Positions 10,873 to 23,753 of a DNA stretch of 64,000 nucleotides are shown one piece after another. The DNA comes from Xestospongia bergquistia (Eukaryota; Porifera; Demospongiae; Haplosclerida; Petrosiidae). The stretch is taken from positions 2,554,775 to 2,618,774 of the forward strand of contig OZ014418.1 of the NCBI GenBank assembly GCA_963965975.1, in the 5' to 3' direction. Below the pieces are notes generated by a model. The model was not told where the DNA came from. It saw nothing but the letters and a program-made list of their open reading frames with translations, and made no database searches. Position 1 is the stretch's first letter; every line of letters begins with the position of its first letter. Both the position numbers and the translations under genes were made by a program.

Positions 10873-13800
10873 ATGGCATCTCTGGGTACATTGAACCCAA
10901 TAACTAAACGACTTTTGCCTCATATTAAAATCACTTCCGAAGATGACCAATATAATAAAATTGTCGAGACTATTTTAAAGAAGTTAAGCAACACAGATCT
11001 ACTAGAACTGGAAAAGTCTCTTCTATGTCAGGATAAAGAACCCACTTTGTGTGTTGTTTTTAGTCAATCCTATGACAATCAAAGGTAAAAAAGTATGGTC
11101 AATTTTCTTCTCTTTTAATATCTGATTATTTTGACACAATCAAGCAAACTATGTGACCACACTTACATAGGTCATGTCAAGCTATTCTTGTGTCTCCAGT
11201 CCCTCCTATTAATTTAAGGGAGGGACTGGATATACAAAACTAATGTCAACCTTAGACTATCATGAGATTAGTGTAACAGATCTGTTTATTCAATTTGCAC
11301 ATCTGGGTTTATTAGTGTTTAGTGTAACCGACACATTAGTACAATATATGTTGTAGTATATAGTATACCACTAGTTTTGTTAACCAAAGCCAGTTCTTAG
11401 ATCAAAGATGGATGGGGAAGGGTTTAGGAATTTGTAAGAAAACAACATATTTGTTTCGATGAAATTGCAACGCAACACAACAAATTATGTATTTCTATGT
11501 AAATATCATGTGTATCATCATAATGATATATTATGTAAGAGTTACAACATATTGTTTTGTTACTCTATGAAGTTTCATGCTCCTCCCTCCTTGTGATGCT
11601 AGTATATAACATTAATATGAGAAGACAATATACTCTATAACAAATGACCAAAATGTTCATCATTATGTCATATAACTACACAGTACATGTGATCTATAAA
11701 ATTGAGTTCCAAAATATAAGAACTACTTTACGAGTACTGCCAGATAAAATAAGCAAAGGACATCAAACATGAACTAGGGAAGCTGTCAAAATGGTAATAA
11801 CAGAAATTAGAGACATTAGCCTGTAGTACAATCATTTGTTGTTTCACAACTTCACTAGCAAAAACAATAGTCACAGTTAAAATTAAAATGCCACTTTTAA
11901 AAAGTACTAATATTATTTTGATGAGAAACTGTTCAGTAATTTCACTGTTGCTATATTATTTGTATACATATTTACAGTTTGAATTTAGGAACATGTTTGA
12001 TACTTTATACAATGTCTATATAAGTATTTTCTGTTGTTTACTGTTTCTAATTGTTTATATATGCTTGTTGTGTTGTTATGATATTTTTATAGGATTGCTG
12101 TACCTCACTTTATCTCTTGCCGTGCATGGAGATGGCCTGATTTACAGCACCCCTATAATCTAATTCCAATAAGCAGTTGTCATTTTTCTTATACAAGCCA
12201 GAGGAACCATATTTGCATTAATCCTTTCCATTACCAGCTACTAGCTGCAGGTAATATGTGATTGTTCTGATTCTTTATGTTTCTTGTCTCAGTATCATGA
12301 TGTGATGACAGTGCTGAAGTGATAGAATGCATTAAAACATAGGATTTTGTTATATAAGTTAGAAGATAAACATGTGTGTAGAAATGAAAATTGATGGTTC
12401 CATGATATCACTTAGTCTTGTAATAATAGTGAATACAAAACAATTAAAATACATTCAGATAAGTAATGCTGTTAGTTAAAGACAACAACAATTTAGAAAT
12501 GCTTGAATGGTGACAGTAATGACTATAAGTTAGGCAGAAAGATATATCAGATTAAAGTGAATTATGAGAGCTTATAATTAGAAACTAGATGAGTATCACT
12601 ATTGAGGAGGTGACTAAAACAGCAGAAAAGACAATGTCAACTGTATTTAGGGAAATTCATATGCTACAAATTTTGCCTTGTCTAGCAAAAAAGCACAAAG
12701 TGTTCTGATATTGGATGATTGAGATTAAACTTTTGAAAAATGGTTAAAGAACAATAGTCTTCCTGCCTAACTTATACAAAAAATGACACATATAATAACA
12801 GTTAGTAATGAAGCAGAATTCCGTTCAAATCAAATGATTCTTTTCAAATAATAATTGTTCAGCTAGTTACTGAATATTACAAACATGATAGTAAAACTTT
12901 TATTATCAAGCAAACTTCCTTATGCACCAGTACCTAGCCATAGAATATTATGTAAAGTGACTTCAAATTAAATTAAATCATTAATGTTGATTATAATTTA
13001 AATGGTAAAGTAGCTATTATATTTATAAGTCATAATCAAAGCCATTGCTACACATGTAGTTCCAGACATTCAGAATTATAATGAGTATATAATTATGTAT
13101 AATATTGGTATAGTTATGTAATAAATAAACTAGACGATAAGCAAATTAAATATTATTTTTTATTCTATATAAATGTCCCTCCATTTTTGTCACCAACTCA
13201 ATTAACACACATTGACCATGATAATCATCAATATCCAACTGCTGTCCCTCCTTCTCTCTATCAAGGTAAGTTGTCATGACGATAACATCAAGCATATGAG
13301 TACTCTAATAGTCTTAGTGGTGATTAAGTTTTATCATTAGTACTGTTAGTTTATAAAGGATTATTTTCACTGTTTCTTTTCACAAGGCACTCCTGCACCC
13401 TATGCTTCATCTGCATTATGTGGGTCGTCAGTTACATCATCAGAAGTACCATCACCTTGTAAGTCCTTGTTGTTACTATATTTTAATTTATAATTTTCTT
13501 TTAGTAAGCTGTTCATCAATTTTCACGTCTGAGCCTGAATTTTGGTGTTTTGTCAATTATTATGAACTAAATACTCAAATTGGTGACACATTTAAAACTA
13601 GTAACTCTACATTCACTATTGATGGATATACTTCTCCAATTTCTAAAGATCAATATTGTCTTGGCGGTATTTCCAATATCAAACGTGATGAAGTAACCAT
13701 AAAGACTCGACGCTACATTGGAAATGGCCTTCGTATATTTAAAACTGACAGTAATGTCTATGTTGAATGCTTGAGTAATTATAGCATTTTTGTTCAGTCA

Positions 13801-14127
13801 CCCAGTAGTAATGTTCGTAATGGTTTAGTTCCTATGACAGTGACTAAAGTTATTCCTGGAACCTACTTAGATTTATTTGATTATAAAGACTTTGCTAATC
13901 GTCTAGAAGAAGCTGTTCGTTTACATAAAGAAGATATTGATCGACTTTATCATCTCTGTATTATTAGGATTAGTTTTGTGAAGGGTTGGGGAGCTGAGTA
14001 TCGTCGGCCTTACATCACTAGCACTCAATGCTGGGTTGAAGTCCATTTAAAAGGTCCTTCTCTTTGGATAGATAATGTAGTCCGATGTATGGGTGTGCCT
14101 CAAGGTATTGCCCACTCAGACAGTTAA
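10873..14127 (+). CDS. R-Smad-like transcription factor (MH1-linker-MH2)
   Basis: Exons: 10873-11084 (MH1 first half, ITKRLL and LLELEKSLLC), 12093-12250 (MH1 second half: CRAWRWPDLQ and ICINPFHY), a linker exon 13174-13266 with a damaged acceptor, 13387-13458 (linker), 13505-14127 (MH2). Phases join cleanly (2, 1, 1, 1). The Zn-type Cys/His set of MH1 is present. MH2 shows EFWCFVNYYELN, CLGGISN, TRRYIG, ECLSNYSIFVQSP, and the L3 region FVKGWGAEYRRPYITSTQ, which is R-Smad-like. The C-terminus ends HSDS, keeping the two Ser of the SSxS receptor-phosphorylation tail. Family role: cytoplasm-to-nucleus effector of TGF-beta/BMP receptors. Oddities: the hairpin between YDNQR and VPHF is about six residues shorter than usual, and the first linker exon has AA instead of AG. 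I chose ATG 10873; an in-frame GTG lies upstream at 10858. Confidence 0.85.
11195..11230. repeat. 12-bp perfect hairpin in Smad intron 1
   Basis: The arms 11195-11206 (TCCAGTCCCTCC) and 11219-11230 are exact complements with a 12-nt loop. This unusually GC-rich stem within an AT-rich intron may be an RNA hairpin or a repeat remnant; function is unknown. Confidence 0.4.
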
Positions 14128-14928
14128 CTTATTATTTCCAATCTTTAATAAACATTGATATAACCTGAACTGTTACTTTTATTGCACTATTTATCATATT
14201 ATGGCTCTCCTCTTTTATTTCATTTATCTCATTAAAACAGATTTATTAGAGTTACAATGGTATTGCTGTTCACTATAGACTAATGTCAGTGGTTGTCACT
14301 GTAGCCAGAGTTTCGATTATATTTAGAATATAATTAATTCTTTAGTGGTAAATATTCACAACTCATTAATTTTATCACCAGTATAATATACTTGGTATGT
14401 ATCAAATAAGCCCCTACATTATATACAACATATTATGCATAATGTTTTAGTGTCAGTGTTTCAAAAAACTAGATTAGATATAATGTTTGATAAATATTGA
14501 GAAGGCAATCCCATTTTTATTGTAAACTGTTTGGATAGTTCATACTATTAGTCACAGGACTGGCTGATAGTTTTTGTAACAGTTATAAACAAACATCCTT
14601 CAAACATTCAAACAAATTCTATATATCATAATTTTGTATTTTAAAATATAAAAATCAGTTTATTTATATTTATTTATATAAAACTGTTGATGTGTACTAT
14701 TGTATTAATTATTATATAGTTGAAAGTAAAACTGCAATTTTTATTGACTACATAAAAAGTGTGAATATATAAATTGATACATCACTAAACAAGTAATTCT
14801 AAGTTATGTAAAACATGAAACAGAATATATATTATGTTCTTAATATAATTACACAACTTAATTAATAGTATGCAAACACATAGTTATCAATACTACATTA
14901 TGTAGTGGTATTACACATGAATAGTTGT
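14128..14928. other. Smad 3' flank / FzL-3 3' flank
   Basis: Non-coding and paralogous base by base to 2761-3598 with small indels. No gene seen. It separates Smad (+) from the convergent FzL-3 remnant (-). Confidence 0.55.
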
Positions 14929-16245
14929 TTAAATTGTTGTAGTGACACATTTATGTTGATTGATACTGCTCATCTTATTTGATGATGAAACTTTAGATGT
15001 AGTTATTTTAGTAGATAGTAGATGAAGTGATTTAACTGTTACCTCTTTGATTGACCTCCATTTCAAAACGTAGTTTAAAAAACTAAGTGGAATAAGTCCC
15101 ATAAGAGTGTATGCAATTGCACTCATTAATGGAGTGTGATACTGTTCAAACTTGGATCTACTACATTTTCCAGGAATGTGTCCTAAAGTTTCACACTTGA
15201 AATAATCAGTTAGTGCAGCAATAAATTTGTCAGCTGTAGCTGTGACATACCCAGTATGTACTAAAGTAAATGTAGCTAAGACAACGAATGAACACATTGA
15301 AATGAGTATTTTCTTCTCAGCTGTACTCAGCTGTCTTTTCTTTTTTTTTGTTAGACTTTGAAAGAAAATGCGTTTTCTAATTATTATATAAAATATATAT
15401 ATGATTAACATATAAAATATCTCCATCTCCCAACAGTGTGCATAAACTCCATGTATTAAGAATGTTCCTACATGCTGTACCCCTATAGGGATAATCACTA
15501 CAATATGTTCCATTGTTTGTAAGCTTAATTGAGTTCTTGCACAGAGTACAATTGTTTATTAAATAATCAAATCCATTAATAACGTTGTTGTTGGGTGAAC
15601 CCTACATGATGTTAAAACAAATTAGCTTGAATAACAAATTCACCGTAAATATATAGCTAGAGAAAACGTTTAACAATTCATAGTCTTTAGACTTGCATGC
15701 TAACAAAATTAATATTATTATACATCCTGATTTTAATCATATGTAACTATTAAATCGACATTATTCACGTTTAAGCCTCTTCAGCCTCAAAGTAACTAAA
15801 ATTCTCATGGATGCTGAATTACATTTGAGCTTTTAATCTGGAACTTATAAGAGAAAAGACTGTCTCCATTAGAACGTATTTTTCACTAAAAGTACACGAA
15901 ATGTCAAAATTTCAGTAAATCAATGAAAATTTAATTAACTACACACATTGTTTAATACGTTCGGTGTTGCAGCATGTTATTAAAATGACTATGAATTAGT
16001 TAAAACAATAAATATATCATTTACGATAATAGAAAGGCGAGTAACTCTGTCATTCATATATATATAATATATAATATATATATATAGATATATATATATT
16101 ATATAATACAAGTACTTACAGAAATGTAGTAAAACACAATTGGTAGAGAGAAGAGAGCCACTATAATACATAGAGCAATAACCAGAACAATGATCTCAAT
16201 ATAGTTAACTGATAACTTTCGTCGACCTTCACAGCAACACATCAT
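14929..16245 (-). pseudogene. FzL-3: internally deleted Frizzled-like receptor
   Basis: Closest paralogue is FzL-2. E1 (16120-16245, MMCCCEGRRKLS...FYYIS, GTAAGT donor) and about three-quarters of E3 (about 15404-15601) remain. A deletion then fuses E3 directly to intron 9 and E10 (14929-15355), removing E4 to E9 (about 1.4 kb relative to FzL-2) and thus the CRD core and TM1 to TM5. E2 is also lost, through a separate deletion of roughly 140 bp near 16018. The fusion creates a new continuous frame from an ATG at 15513 that reads former E3 out of frame, then old intron, then E10 in frame (TM6, TM7 and the C-tail). E10 itself is uninterrupted. Confidence 0.85.
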
Positions 16246-17946
16246 GATTACAGCTAGCCCTTGTCAACAAAATTTTGTCCTCTAGATATTTCTTAATAAC
16301 GTAGGGTCGTAATCTTAATATAAGCCGTGCCCTTTTGTTTAAACCCTGTATTAATATTAATAAGTATATTCTACTCTTTAAAACATAACATGCAGAGAAC
16401 ATGTTACTAAAATCTTAAATACATGTCAACATCAATGTGACTGATTTGAACAAGCAAGTCATACTATATAATATATATTTACAGAACAGATAGCATCACT
16501 CACTCAGTAATGCATTATTAGATAGACATGCTCCATTAGAAGTCATTTCTCAATGAATGTATGCAAATTGAGAATTTCACAATAATTAATTAAAATTCAC
16601 ATTACTTCAATGTTGCATGGAAGTTATTAAAATGATAATCAGTTATTAGTTAAAGCAATCAATGTGTTATAGACTTACAGTCAAAAATTTGTAAAATTAA
16701 ATCTATTGCTGTGTATGGAGGCCAATAATTTAATTTATAATTAATTAAAGTAGAATAGTTTGATGGTTCAAGTCCCAGTGCATTCATTATCTGTATCGTG
16801 ATCTCCTAACTTAGCACTTATCAGCTCTATCATTAAATAATGTAGAACCATTATGAAATATAGGTATGTAAGAAAATGCATCAACCACTACAATGTAATA
16901 AATAATATATAATCCAAGCATGGCCGTTAGAATAATTATAATTCTTCAAAATGATTTCATGGAGTCAACAGCCTTCTTAGGAAAAGGTCTACCTTAGGAT
17001 TTTGCATGATCAAGCCTACTTGGTATATCAGAATCCCGGTATATGAGAGAACTTGTTTGAATTGAGAGTTTGTTCTTATACGCAAGCAAAAGCACATGAT
17101 TTAGCAAAAAGTAGGAGGTGTTATTTTTCTTCAATCTTCCTCTATGATTAATTAAACCTGCTCTGAAAGTGTAAGTTATAGGATACTGCAATGATTGGTA
17201 CAAAGGTAATGAAAAGATTAGTACCAACAAGAAGATTAAGATTGTAAATAATATCATTGACAAATGCACCATTAAGTAATCATCAAAAATGCCCCATAGA
17301 TATTAATCATATTATCATTATTGCTTGTAATACCATGGGGTTTGATTGCTTAGCTGATCGTGAGTTCAGGAGTTTGCAGGTTTTAGGAGTCATGTCATTT
17401 GGTATTTGAACAATCTAGTTTTGCAGGCAATTTCCTAATTAAAGGAATGGAAATTTATTAGAAATTCCATTGTTTGGAACAACATTAAACTATTTTAGTG
17501 CATTGCCTTAACTTTCAACCATATGACTGCTCCAGTGTCTATGGCACTGCTGGGATTAATAGAGGCAACAACCTGACAGTTGTTTGATTGTTGAATGATC
17601 TACCATAGTATTTGTTAGAGCATATATGTATGGATTGGATTGACAGTGACACATAATCATATGCTATAACTTCTCATTTAGGTATTGCTATATATGGTAT
17701 TAAAGAAGGTAAAAAAATTGATAGTTAGGAATTAATGCATTTCTAGGTATTGAAAGACTTGATTGTAGTAATCCAGTCATCATTTTAAAAAATCTTTTTA
17801 AACAATTTACATTTAGATATTTATTTAGTGTAAAACAGTAATGACAATGACTAAACTAAATGAATGTCATTTACAGCTTATGTATTGTAAATAATACATT
17901 CCAGTGTCTATGTCTATCACTAATAATTATAAAGTATCCATTTGAA
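16246..17946. other. 5' flank of FzL-3 and 3' flank of FzL-4, no gene recognised
   Basis: 16246-16990 is paralogous to 430-1020 and 9196-9700, and includes the transposon's empty target site at about 16326. 16990-17760 is unique AT-rich DNA. A frame of 92 codons on minus (16994-17272) with a hydrophobic start has no recognised domain or splice context. 17758-17795 is shared with about 9703-9735. Confidence 0.5.
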
Positions 17947-20900
17947 TCACATTAGTGCTTGATACAACTGTACTATGTGTAATCTATATGTAAAAATATA
18001 ATGGTTTTTTTGATACAAAAAATTGCTAATACTCACATGATTATGACTTGAAACAGTGTTCACAGTTGATTTTCTATTAAATGGAGAAAACACTTTGTTT
18101 GTTACCTTTTTTATTGACTTCCACTTTAGCACAAAATTGAGAATACTAAGAGGAATTAGCCCCATCAAAGTATAGGTTGTGCATTCAAGAAGGGATTATA
18201 ATATTGTTCAAATTGAGATCTGTTGCATTTTCCACAAATATGTCCCAAAGCTTCACATTTAAAATAATTACTTAATGCTGCTAAAAGATCTCCTTTTTTA
18301 GCTAAATAATCACTTATTTGGGCTAGTGTAAACACAGCAAAAAGGATAAACGAGCACAAGGCAAGAATTATTTTTTTCTCAGCTGTGCTTAGTTGTGTTT
18401 TCTTCTTTTTCGAATTGTTAGAGAACACAGATCTCTAATTATGAAATGCCTTCATGTCATCAATATGAATATTTAAAAAATTACCGTATGAATTATCCAA
18501 AACACAACAACCATCAAGCATGTTCCAGTAGCTACTAGAACGTCAATCAGAGCCACATTAGAGTAGAACCACATGTTTTCAGTACTAACACAAAGGAAAG
18601 GAGGGAAACAATATTGTTTGTAATAATATTCTTCTACAGACAGCGAAACTATGACAGCCGGTAATTGCACAGTCAGAGCTGCAAATAGAAATTTAATAGA
18701 ATGTTATTTTATATATGTAATTGTGATTACAAAGATTATCACAGCAGTTAAAACAAATTTATTTTGCCCCATTTTTTTTATTCAGTTGGCATGGAAGGGA
18801 AAGGCAACTTTATGAAAAAATATACTTACATAGAAGAACCACCACAGAGCCAAGTTAACAATACAATAATGTAAAAGAGCACCTATATTATAAATTAGGT
18901 ATGATGATACGATATAGTGTTCTAATATTATGAGACCTGATAGTGTACAAAATGGTGTTGGGTTATTAAGACTGTCAATAAGACTTGTTGAACTGCAGAG
19001 TAAACCATTTCTGTCAATTGAAATAATGATGACCAAGATTGCTGTGCATAGTAGCGAAAAAATCTATTAAAGTCATCATAATGATAGCTTACCTATTACT
19101 GCACAATCTATGACTTGAAACAGTATTAGGACTGATGGATATGTGAACCTATAATACATGAATATATTAAGTTATATATCACTATGGTATTTCATCACAT
19201 TGTCTTATAGTTCTTGATAGATAAAATGACTATTAGTATGCAAATCAATACAGCAAGACATGATGCAATTAACTCTGAGTATATAAGTAACAATGCTCCA
19301 CTATGAGTAGTTAGTTCAAATCTGTCACATCGAGGTAGACATGTGTTGTTGATTTCAATGAAATCCTCTTTACAGGTTATGTTGCTTGGTGACAAATTTG
19401 AATGTTGATTTATTGAGGTGTTATTTTGAGGATAACTGTCCTTAAACTGTGAGGAATCTATAATGTAAATTAAAGGTATGTAATTTGATGTTAATGATAT
19501 GAACAAATAAAAGATATTTATTTCCTTTGTAATTGGTAAGAGATTAAAATTTTGGTATGTCATACAATTGTTATTACTATCTTAAACCAAACATTAAATA
19601 ATAAATATTTCATGTTGTTAATATCATAAATTTTAACTAGCAAACATTTCACAATTTATAGCCATTATAGAATACAGATTACTGCACTTACAAGATGGTA
19701 GCTCTTGACAATCTGGTAATTTGTCCCCATACCCATAATTAATAGCTAAATTCCACAATGAAGCACATACACCAGTACTAATGTCAATACAGTCTTCTCT
19801 TGATGCTGTATATATGTCTCCATTAGAACAGTCATAAAGTGGAAAGTAATATTGACAGAGAAATGGAATAGCAACTTGTTGACAATCTCTGTGGTATACT
19901 AGAAATGGATCACGTGATAAATTAATAACAAATATTACTAACTTAATACTGTGTCTAACAGTGCTAAATTCTTTTCTCGTTGATTTTGGATATGTTCTGT
20001 CTCATTAATGTAAATATCTCCATCTCCAATAGTACATAAATGCAATGTAGTTAGAAAGTTCTTACATTTTGTACCCACATACGGGTAGTTATTACAATAT
20101 GGAAATGTTATGTTGAGTTTACTCCATGTGATGTGAAGATCTGTGCATTTTAAAGCAGTACTGTTAGCGTCCAAAACTATGCTGACATTTGATAAATCCT
20201 TAAATAAAAAAGTAATAAACTGAAAGTATTAACATAACTATCTGTTTTACAGACAGTATTAATGCTTACATCTAAAGTACTGGAGGATTCCTGAAATAGA
20301 AAAGATAAAAAAGATTTGTTTAAGTAGTATACTATTACAAAACTACAAATTGTATAGTGAGTAATTGACATGATTAAAGAAACCTATTTACTTTAACAGC
20401 AATGTTATCTAAACTATACCATTGTATAAATTAAAAATAAAATTTAGAATTGCTTTTAAGTTTAATATTGCAGTATGTTGGAATATTACGTCATTTAACC
20501 ATTTCATATTTTGTTTAAGAATAATAGAAATATCAAAGTGCATGTTCTAACATTAATTACATAAATACTCAATCTATAGTACATTAATAATGAAAACAAT
20601 ATTATTTTTTTACCTTTTTATTATAACTAAACTAATTTTACATGCATAACTATATATTGGATCAACCAAATAGATTATATACTGATATACTTTTTACACT
20701 GTTAATATTGCCTGGTTGTGTAATCAATAACTTGACTGCTTGTTATAGTCCTAAGAGATTCTTGTGATAGCTGCCACATACATGGGCTAAATTTTGATAT
20801 TTAAAAAGCAAATTGTGACATGTGAACATTCCCTAGTATAACAGTGTCTAAACGTATTGAATTACCCTTCAGAAGATCACTATAATAATGGTATATAATA

Positions 20901-21447
20901 TGTATAGTTCTAGTGTGTTTCGTATAATAATTTAACTTGTAGGACTTATGACAATCATGGTATCTATCTTTGACACTCAGCAGATATCTTTAATTGATTT
21001 ACAGGACCTAATTATTTTAGCAATGTTATAATAAGGATATGAATAGTAACAGTGTGCTGCATCATTCCTTTAATGGAAAACAGATATTTCTTTGAATACA
21101 ATAGTAAACAACATACATCTTTGGTGTTACTATTTTTCTCATTTAAGATAGCCAATGATATATTGATAAAACACTATATATAAAGTGATGTCAAAATTTA
21201 GTTATTATTTAAAGTATATTAGTCAATATAGTAAATTAATTAATTCCTATATAGACATTTATATTATAGTAATGTTATTGAGTAAAATTGAAGGCGAGTT
21301 ATTGGAAATACAGATCACACTTACTGTGATGTAATGAAAGATAATAGGTAGTGAGAAGAGTCCCACTGTAACAGCTAGTGCAATAACTAGAGAAGTTACT
21401 TTAAGAGCTTTTACCGTCTTCTCAGAAACGTTCTTTGTCAAAACCAT
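17947..21447 (-). pseudogene. FzL-4: divergent Frizzled-like receptor with a nonsense codon and a frameshift
   Basis: All ten exons can be found: E1 21447-21325 (MVLTKNVSEKTVKALKV), E2 20290-20270 (ESSTLD), E3 about 20199-19944, E4 about 19899-19692, E5 about 19459-19200, E6 about 19148-19093, E7 about 19041-18937, E8 about 18881-18730, E9 about 18679-18483, E10 about 18435-17947. E4 is strongly conserved (PFLCQYYFPLYDCSNGD). In E8, after VAFPFHAN, the codon that is CGA (Arg) in several paralogues is TGA, and the exon end is altered. In E10 the frame breaks after NPFLNA near 18178 and resumes as TLMGLIPLSILNFVLKW in another frame. With both lesions TM4 to TM7 would be lost. It may be a recent pseudogene, since most of the rest is open. 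Confidence 0.8.
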
Positions 21448-23753
21448 TACCGAACAAGCCGAGAGTAATAATAATATTATTATTAATAACCATTGCAGGA
21501 AGTTATGTCATAGCTATTATGCGATTTTAAACAATGTATACTCCCTCATAAATAACAGAATGAGGTTATATACGTCCAGCAGGAAGTCGTACTTTGCTGC
21601 GTGTAGTAAAGGTTTTTAGGATTGTGATAAGTTTATGCATTGCAAAGTAAGCACCTTTTTAACAGACAAAATAACCAAACTATTAATCAAGATTTATGGA
21701 ATCATTGTAATTAAGATAGCTAACATAATTCAATTGGATTCTAAAGTAAAATACAATATTACCAATAAAATTAATATTAAATAATAGATTGAACATGTGT
21801 AATAATTATTTGTATTCTGTGAATTGATTTTACTGCTAAATGCTGATAACATAAACAAAGTACAGGTTTAGATTAGTTAGTGACAGCACAATACCTACAA
21901 GATTTATCAATTATAGAAATGTCAGTATAATAGTATACTGATAGACAATGTACAAAAGTGATTGATATTTCTTTCTAACCTAACCTGGCTGTTTTATGCA
22001 TATTCAAACTATTGTTATTTGTGAGCATCGTGTCTTAAATCAGTGACCTACCCCTAAGGAGAATTAATACACCTGGATTATTCTCCCTCACTCTCTATTA
22101 TGACAATATCCATTAATAATATATATATGTATCAAAGCAAATATATATAATATAATTCTAGTAATACTTAAAATATACATTAGGCCTCTTTGCAGTAAAA
22201 ACCAATTCATGTTAATAAGACATAACTCCAAGATTGGTAACATTCATAGCACCAGTACTCATTCTGTTCATGCTCAATTGCACCTCAAATATCAGCTAAG
22301 TCTAAAATATAGTATGTAATTAGTTAGTAATATCAACAATCTTGACCCAATTGGTTGGCATAGTTTCTCTAAACCTTTAGTTGTGCTTCTTAATAGGATT
22401 GTATTATATATTTATCTGCAAACAAGTTCACAAACTTTAATTTATTCTACTTTTTAAGAACAGATTTTTTTTGCATTCTTTATTAGAATACAAATTCTAA
22501 TGTAAACCACAGCACTGTCAATCCAAAAAAACACAACTGATTCGTCTCTGATAGTGAATTGTCTAAAATTGTGATTTGAATAGAAATTCAGTTAAAAATA
22601 AATGACAACAAAGTAGTTAAGACTTGATAGTTTGCAGTATTATAATCAAAGTATTTCTCGTAAAAATTTCTTTTCAATTAAAATTTTGATGCTTAATGCA
22701 ATTAGCAAAATGAAGATTTTATATACAAAACAATTAATATGAGTTTAAGCTAATGACTGAAAGTTATGTCCAAAGAACATTAACAGAAATTGTTTATTGT
22801 CATTTATCTTAATTCATTGTGTATATGAACAATGAAAACTTTAAAAATGAAATGCACTAAAGTGCTTAACTTCTCTGTGGTCTTATCCAGAGACTTTCTT
22901 TATTCTTTTTAAGTGACCTATACCACATGCACAGAATGCAGACAAGAAATATCTCATGTGATGCACAAGATGATTATTGACAACTCAGCATTTCTCTTCA
23001 AAAAAGCATTGCCGTCTGGTGCGTCTACTGGGTACTTTGCACTCTAATTGACAAAAGGTCCAATACTTTCCAACTTCTTAGTAAAAGTACTTATTGATTC
23101 TCCAATGACAGCTATGGTATAAAACTGTCATAACTTTTCAAAGAAGTATTATGGCCAAAATTCTCACTTTAAGAAGTTGGAAAATGTCATCAGCTGTATG
23201 CAGGAGCTTTTTATTGAATTCTCGAGTCTTCACTGAAAGCTGTGCTTTTTTCAAAGGTTTTTCAGACTTTTTGTTCGTTTATCGTTCTTTTTGGCAGTAT
23301 TCTTAAGAAGTACACAAGTTTTGCCGCCGTCCACTATAGTTTGGTGGCTACAAGTGCCGTGTTTGCTGAGTTAACACAGTTCAAAGTCATTTGCCCGGGT
23401 AACAGACACACACACACACCTCGCTATGCGCCCACGCGCAGCGAGATTACAAATATTATACTTAAGGATGAGATTTAGGTTCACACTCTGAGCATCATCT
23501 TTTCTGTTTTCATTAATGACAATAAACGTAATAAAAGTAAAAGCGATATATATCAACATGTTTAATTTTTCTTAACTACATAGCAGCTTTTGTATTTGTA
23601 CTTTTAAAATGAAAAAATAACAATGTTTTACAATGCATAAATTTTAATCATTCATTTATAAATAAGTATGTTCCTAAAAACTTTACAAAAAATATATTAC
23701 ACATGCATCCCTACATGTTTTAATAGAAATTACTTTATGTTCACCAACACCAC
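21448..23753. other. Intergenic; 14-bp inverted repeat but no recognised gene
   Basis: AT-rich spacer. A pair of 14-bp arms (TTTCCAACTTCTTA and its complement) lies at about 23068 and 23170. A less AT-rich block at 23230-23470, with a short (CA)n and CGC-rich motifs, holds a 78-codon open frame on plus that I cannot assign. The remainder shows nothing I can support. Confidence 0.45.

Noticed and set aside
11888..12163. 91-codon hydrophobic open frame within the Smad intron and exon 2
   Set aside because: It overlaps Smad exon 2 in the wrong frame and is otherwise intronic AT-rich sequence.
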